A stretch of DNA of 64,000 nt from Kitasatospora kifunensis (lineage in GTDB: Bacteria > Actinomycetota > Actinomycetes > Streptomycetales > Streptomycetaceae). Both the position numbers and the translations under genes were made by a program. Positions 63,591 through 64,000 of the stretch are shown in pieces; positions within the stretch are counted from its first letter, which is position 1; each line of letters begins with the position of its first letter. Location: NCBI RefSeq assembly GCF_014203855.1, contig NZ_JACHJV010000001.1, positions 1,736,001 to 1,800,000 of the forward strand. Direction: 5' to 3'. Under the pieces are notes generated by a model. It had not been told where the DNA came from. It searched no databases and saw only the letters and a program-made list of their open reading frames with translations.

Positions 63591-64000
63591 TTGCTGGAAG
63601 TACGACTCCTGGGAACGGTCGAACTCCTGGTCGGCCGTACGGTGTTTGCGGTCAGCCCGGAAAAGGTCCGCTGTCTGCTGGCCGCACTCGCGTGGGACGC
63701 CGGGCGTCCGCTGGCCCTGGACACCTTGGCCGACCGGCTCTGGGACGCCCGCCTGCCCGCCGACCCGGCAGGCGGCGTGCACTCCAACGTCTCCAAGCTA
63801 CGCAGGGCTCTGAACAATGCCGCGAAGGCCGAGAGCGACGGCCCCGTCCCGCTGATCCTCTCCCGCGGCCATGCCTACACGCTCGACGTCGACCCCGGCA
63901 TCGTCGACTACCACCGCTTCCGCCGTCTCACCGGCCGCGCCCGCGAAGCCACCGAGCACGGCGACGACATCACGGCGCTGTCGCTCCTTGATCAGGCCAA
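63591..64000 (+). CDS. SARP/BTAD transcriptional regulator (partial)
   Basis: Starts at TTG 63591 behind AGGGGGAG. It encodes an OmpR-like winged helix (LEVRLLGTVELLVGRTVFAV, KVRCLLAALAWDAGRPLALD, TLADRLWDARLP, GGVHSNVSKLRRALN) and the beginning of a BTAD domain (VDYHRFRRLTGRAREATEHG). It runs off the right edge after 136 residues. SARP proteins activate secondary-metabolite or developmental genes. It is divergent from the NB-ARC/TPR gene; in AfsR-type proteins these two parts are fused. Overlapping frames starting at 63406 and 63545 are shadows. Confidence 0.85.
   Translation, partial: MLEVRLLGTVELLVGRTVFAVSPEKVRCLLAALAWDAGRPLALDTLADRLWDARLPADPAGGVHSNVSKLRRALNNAAKAESDGPVPLILSRGHAYTLDVDPGIVDYHRFRRLTGRAREATEHGDDITALSLLDQA

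Noticed and set aside
63406..63813. 135-codon + frame near the right end
   Set aside because: It overlaps the promoter and start of the SARP gene in another frame and has no domain; the SARP frame from TTG 63591 has clear winged-helix motifs.

Overview
The window reads as chromosome of a high-GC actinomycete of the Streptomyces/Kitasatospora type. The reasons are the very high GC with third-position bias, frequent GTG and TTG starts, a melC1-melC2 tyrosinase pair, a high-affinity group 1h [NiFe]-hydrogenase, a PAS/GAF/SpoIIE/ATPase phosphatase, a SARP-type regulator, and many XRE, TetR and LuxR regulators beside small or secreted proteins. I see no rRNA, tRNA, CRISPR array, prophage or complete insertion sequence. 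All calls come from reading the sequence; no database search was possible.

Left part (1-12.3 kb): a translationally coupled hydroxycinnamoyl-CoA hydratase/lyase and CoA ligase (the ligase runs off the left edge), a DUF427 protein, tyrosinase with its copper chaperone, a selenium-binding-protein/methanethiol-oxidase family protein, a secreted protein, a Tet(M)-like ribosomal protection protein with a possible leader ORF, a secreted GH18 chitinase behind a DasR-like site, an NTF2-like protein behind two 41-bp-phased palindromes, and an alpha/beta hydrolase.

Centre-left (12.3-25.9 kb): a minus-strand hydrogenase locus. Order of transcription is hhyS, hhyL, NifU-like, DUF5947, DUF6084, an unrecognised 456-aa protein, maturation protease, DUF6893, hypA, hypB, hypF, hypC, hypD, hypE. 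Most junctions are 4-bp ATGA/GTGA/TTGA overlaps. A 169-bp almost fully palindromic MITE-like element plus a 14-bp hairpin sit between hhyS and hhyL, and a second hairpin separates the structural/accessory block from the hyp block. The products would build and mature a cytoplasmic-type hydrogenase of the atmospheric H2-scavenging kind. A repeat-built EEIIERE micro-protein lies just upstream.

Centre (26-49.6 kb): an ABC sugar importer without ATPase, coupled to a HAD phosphatase and a beta-CASP/RNase J-like hydrolase; a secreted ricin-type lectin; an alpha/beta hydrolase with divergent TetR gene and two matching operators; a small XRE gene divergent from a methionine aminopeptidase; trans-aconitate methyltransferase with a TamR-like operator pair but no tamR; a TrmB/LuxR-like regulator divergent from two tiny peptide genes (a candidate peptide-signalling module); alcohol dehydrogenase with an XRE regulator; quinone oxidoreductase; DUF1876; an LPEPP repeat protein; a secreted serine hydrolase; another alpha/beta hydrolase; GNAT; and an XRE / ImmA-IrrE protease / membrane protein operon preceded by GTTTCC repeats.

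Right part (49.6-64 kb): the large SpoIIE-type phosphatase, an acyl-CoA synthetase, a 1165-aa secreted S8-like peptidase whose visible catalytic residues look sedolisin-like, endonuclease IV, a GT-B-like protein coupled to an unknown protein that overlaps tail-to-tail (through a G-rich minisatellite) with an NB-ARC/TPR STAND protein, and the start of a SARP (BTAD) regulator cut by the right edge. The most promising leads for undescribed biology are the LuxR/peptide module, the palindromic element inside the hydrogenase operon, the EEIIERE micro-protein, and the XRE/ImmA/membrane module.
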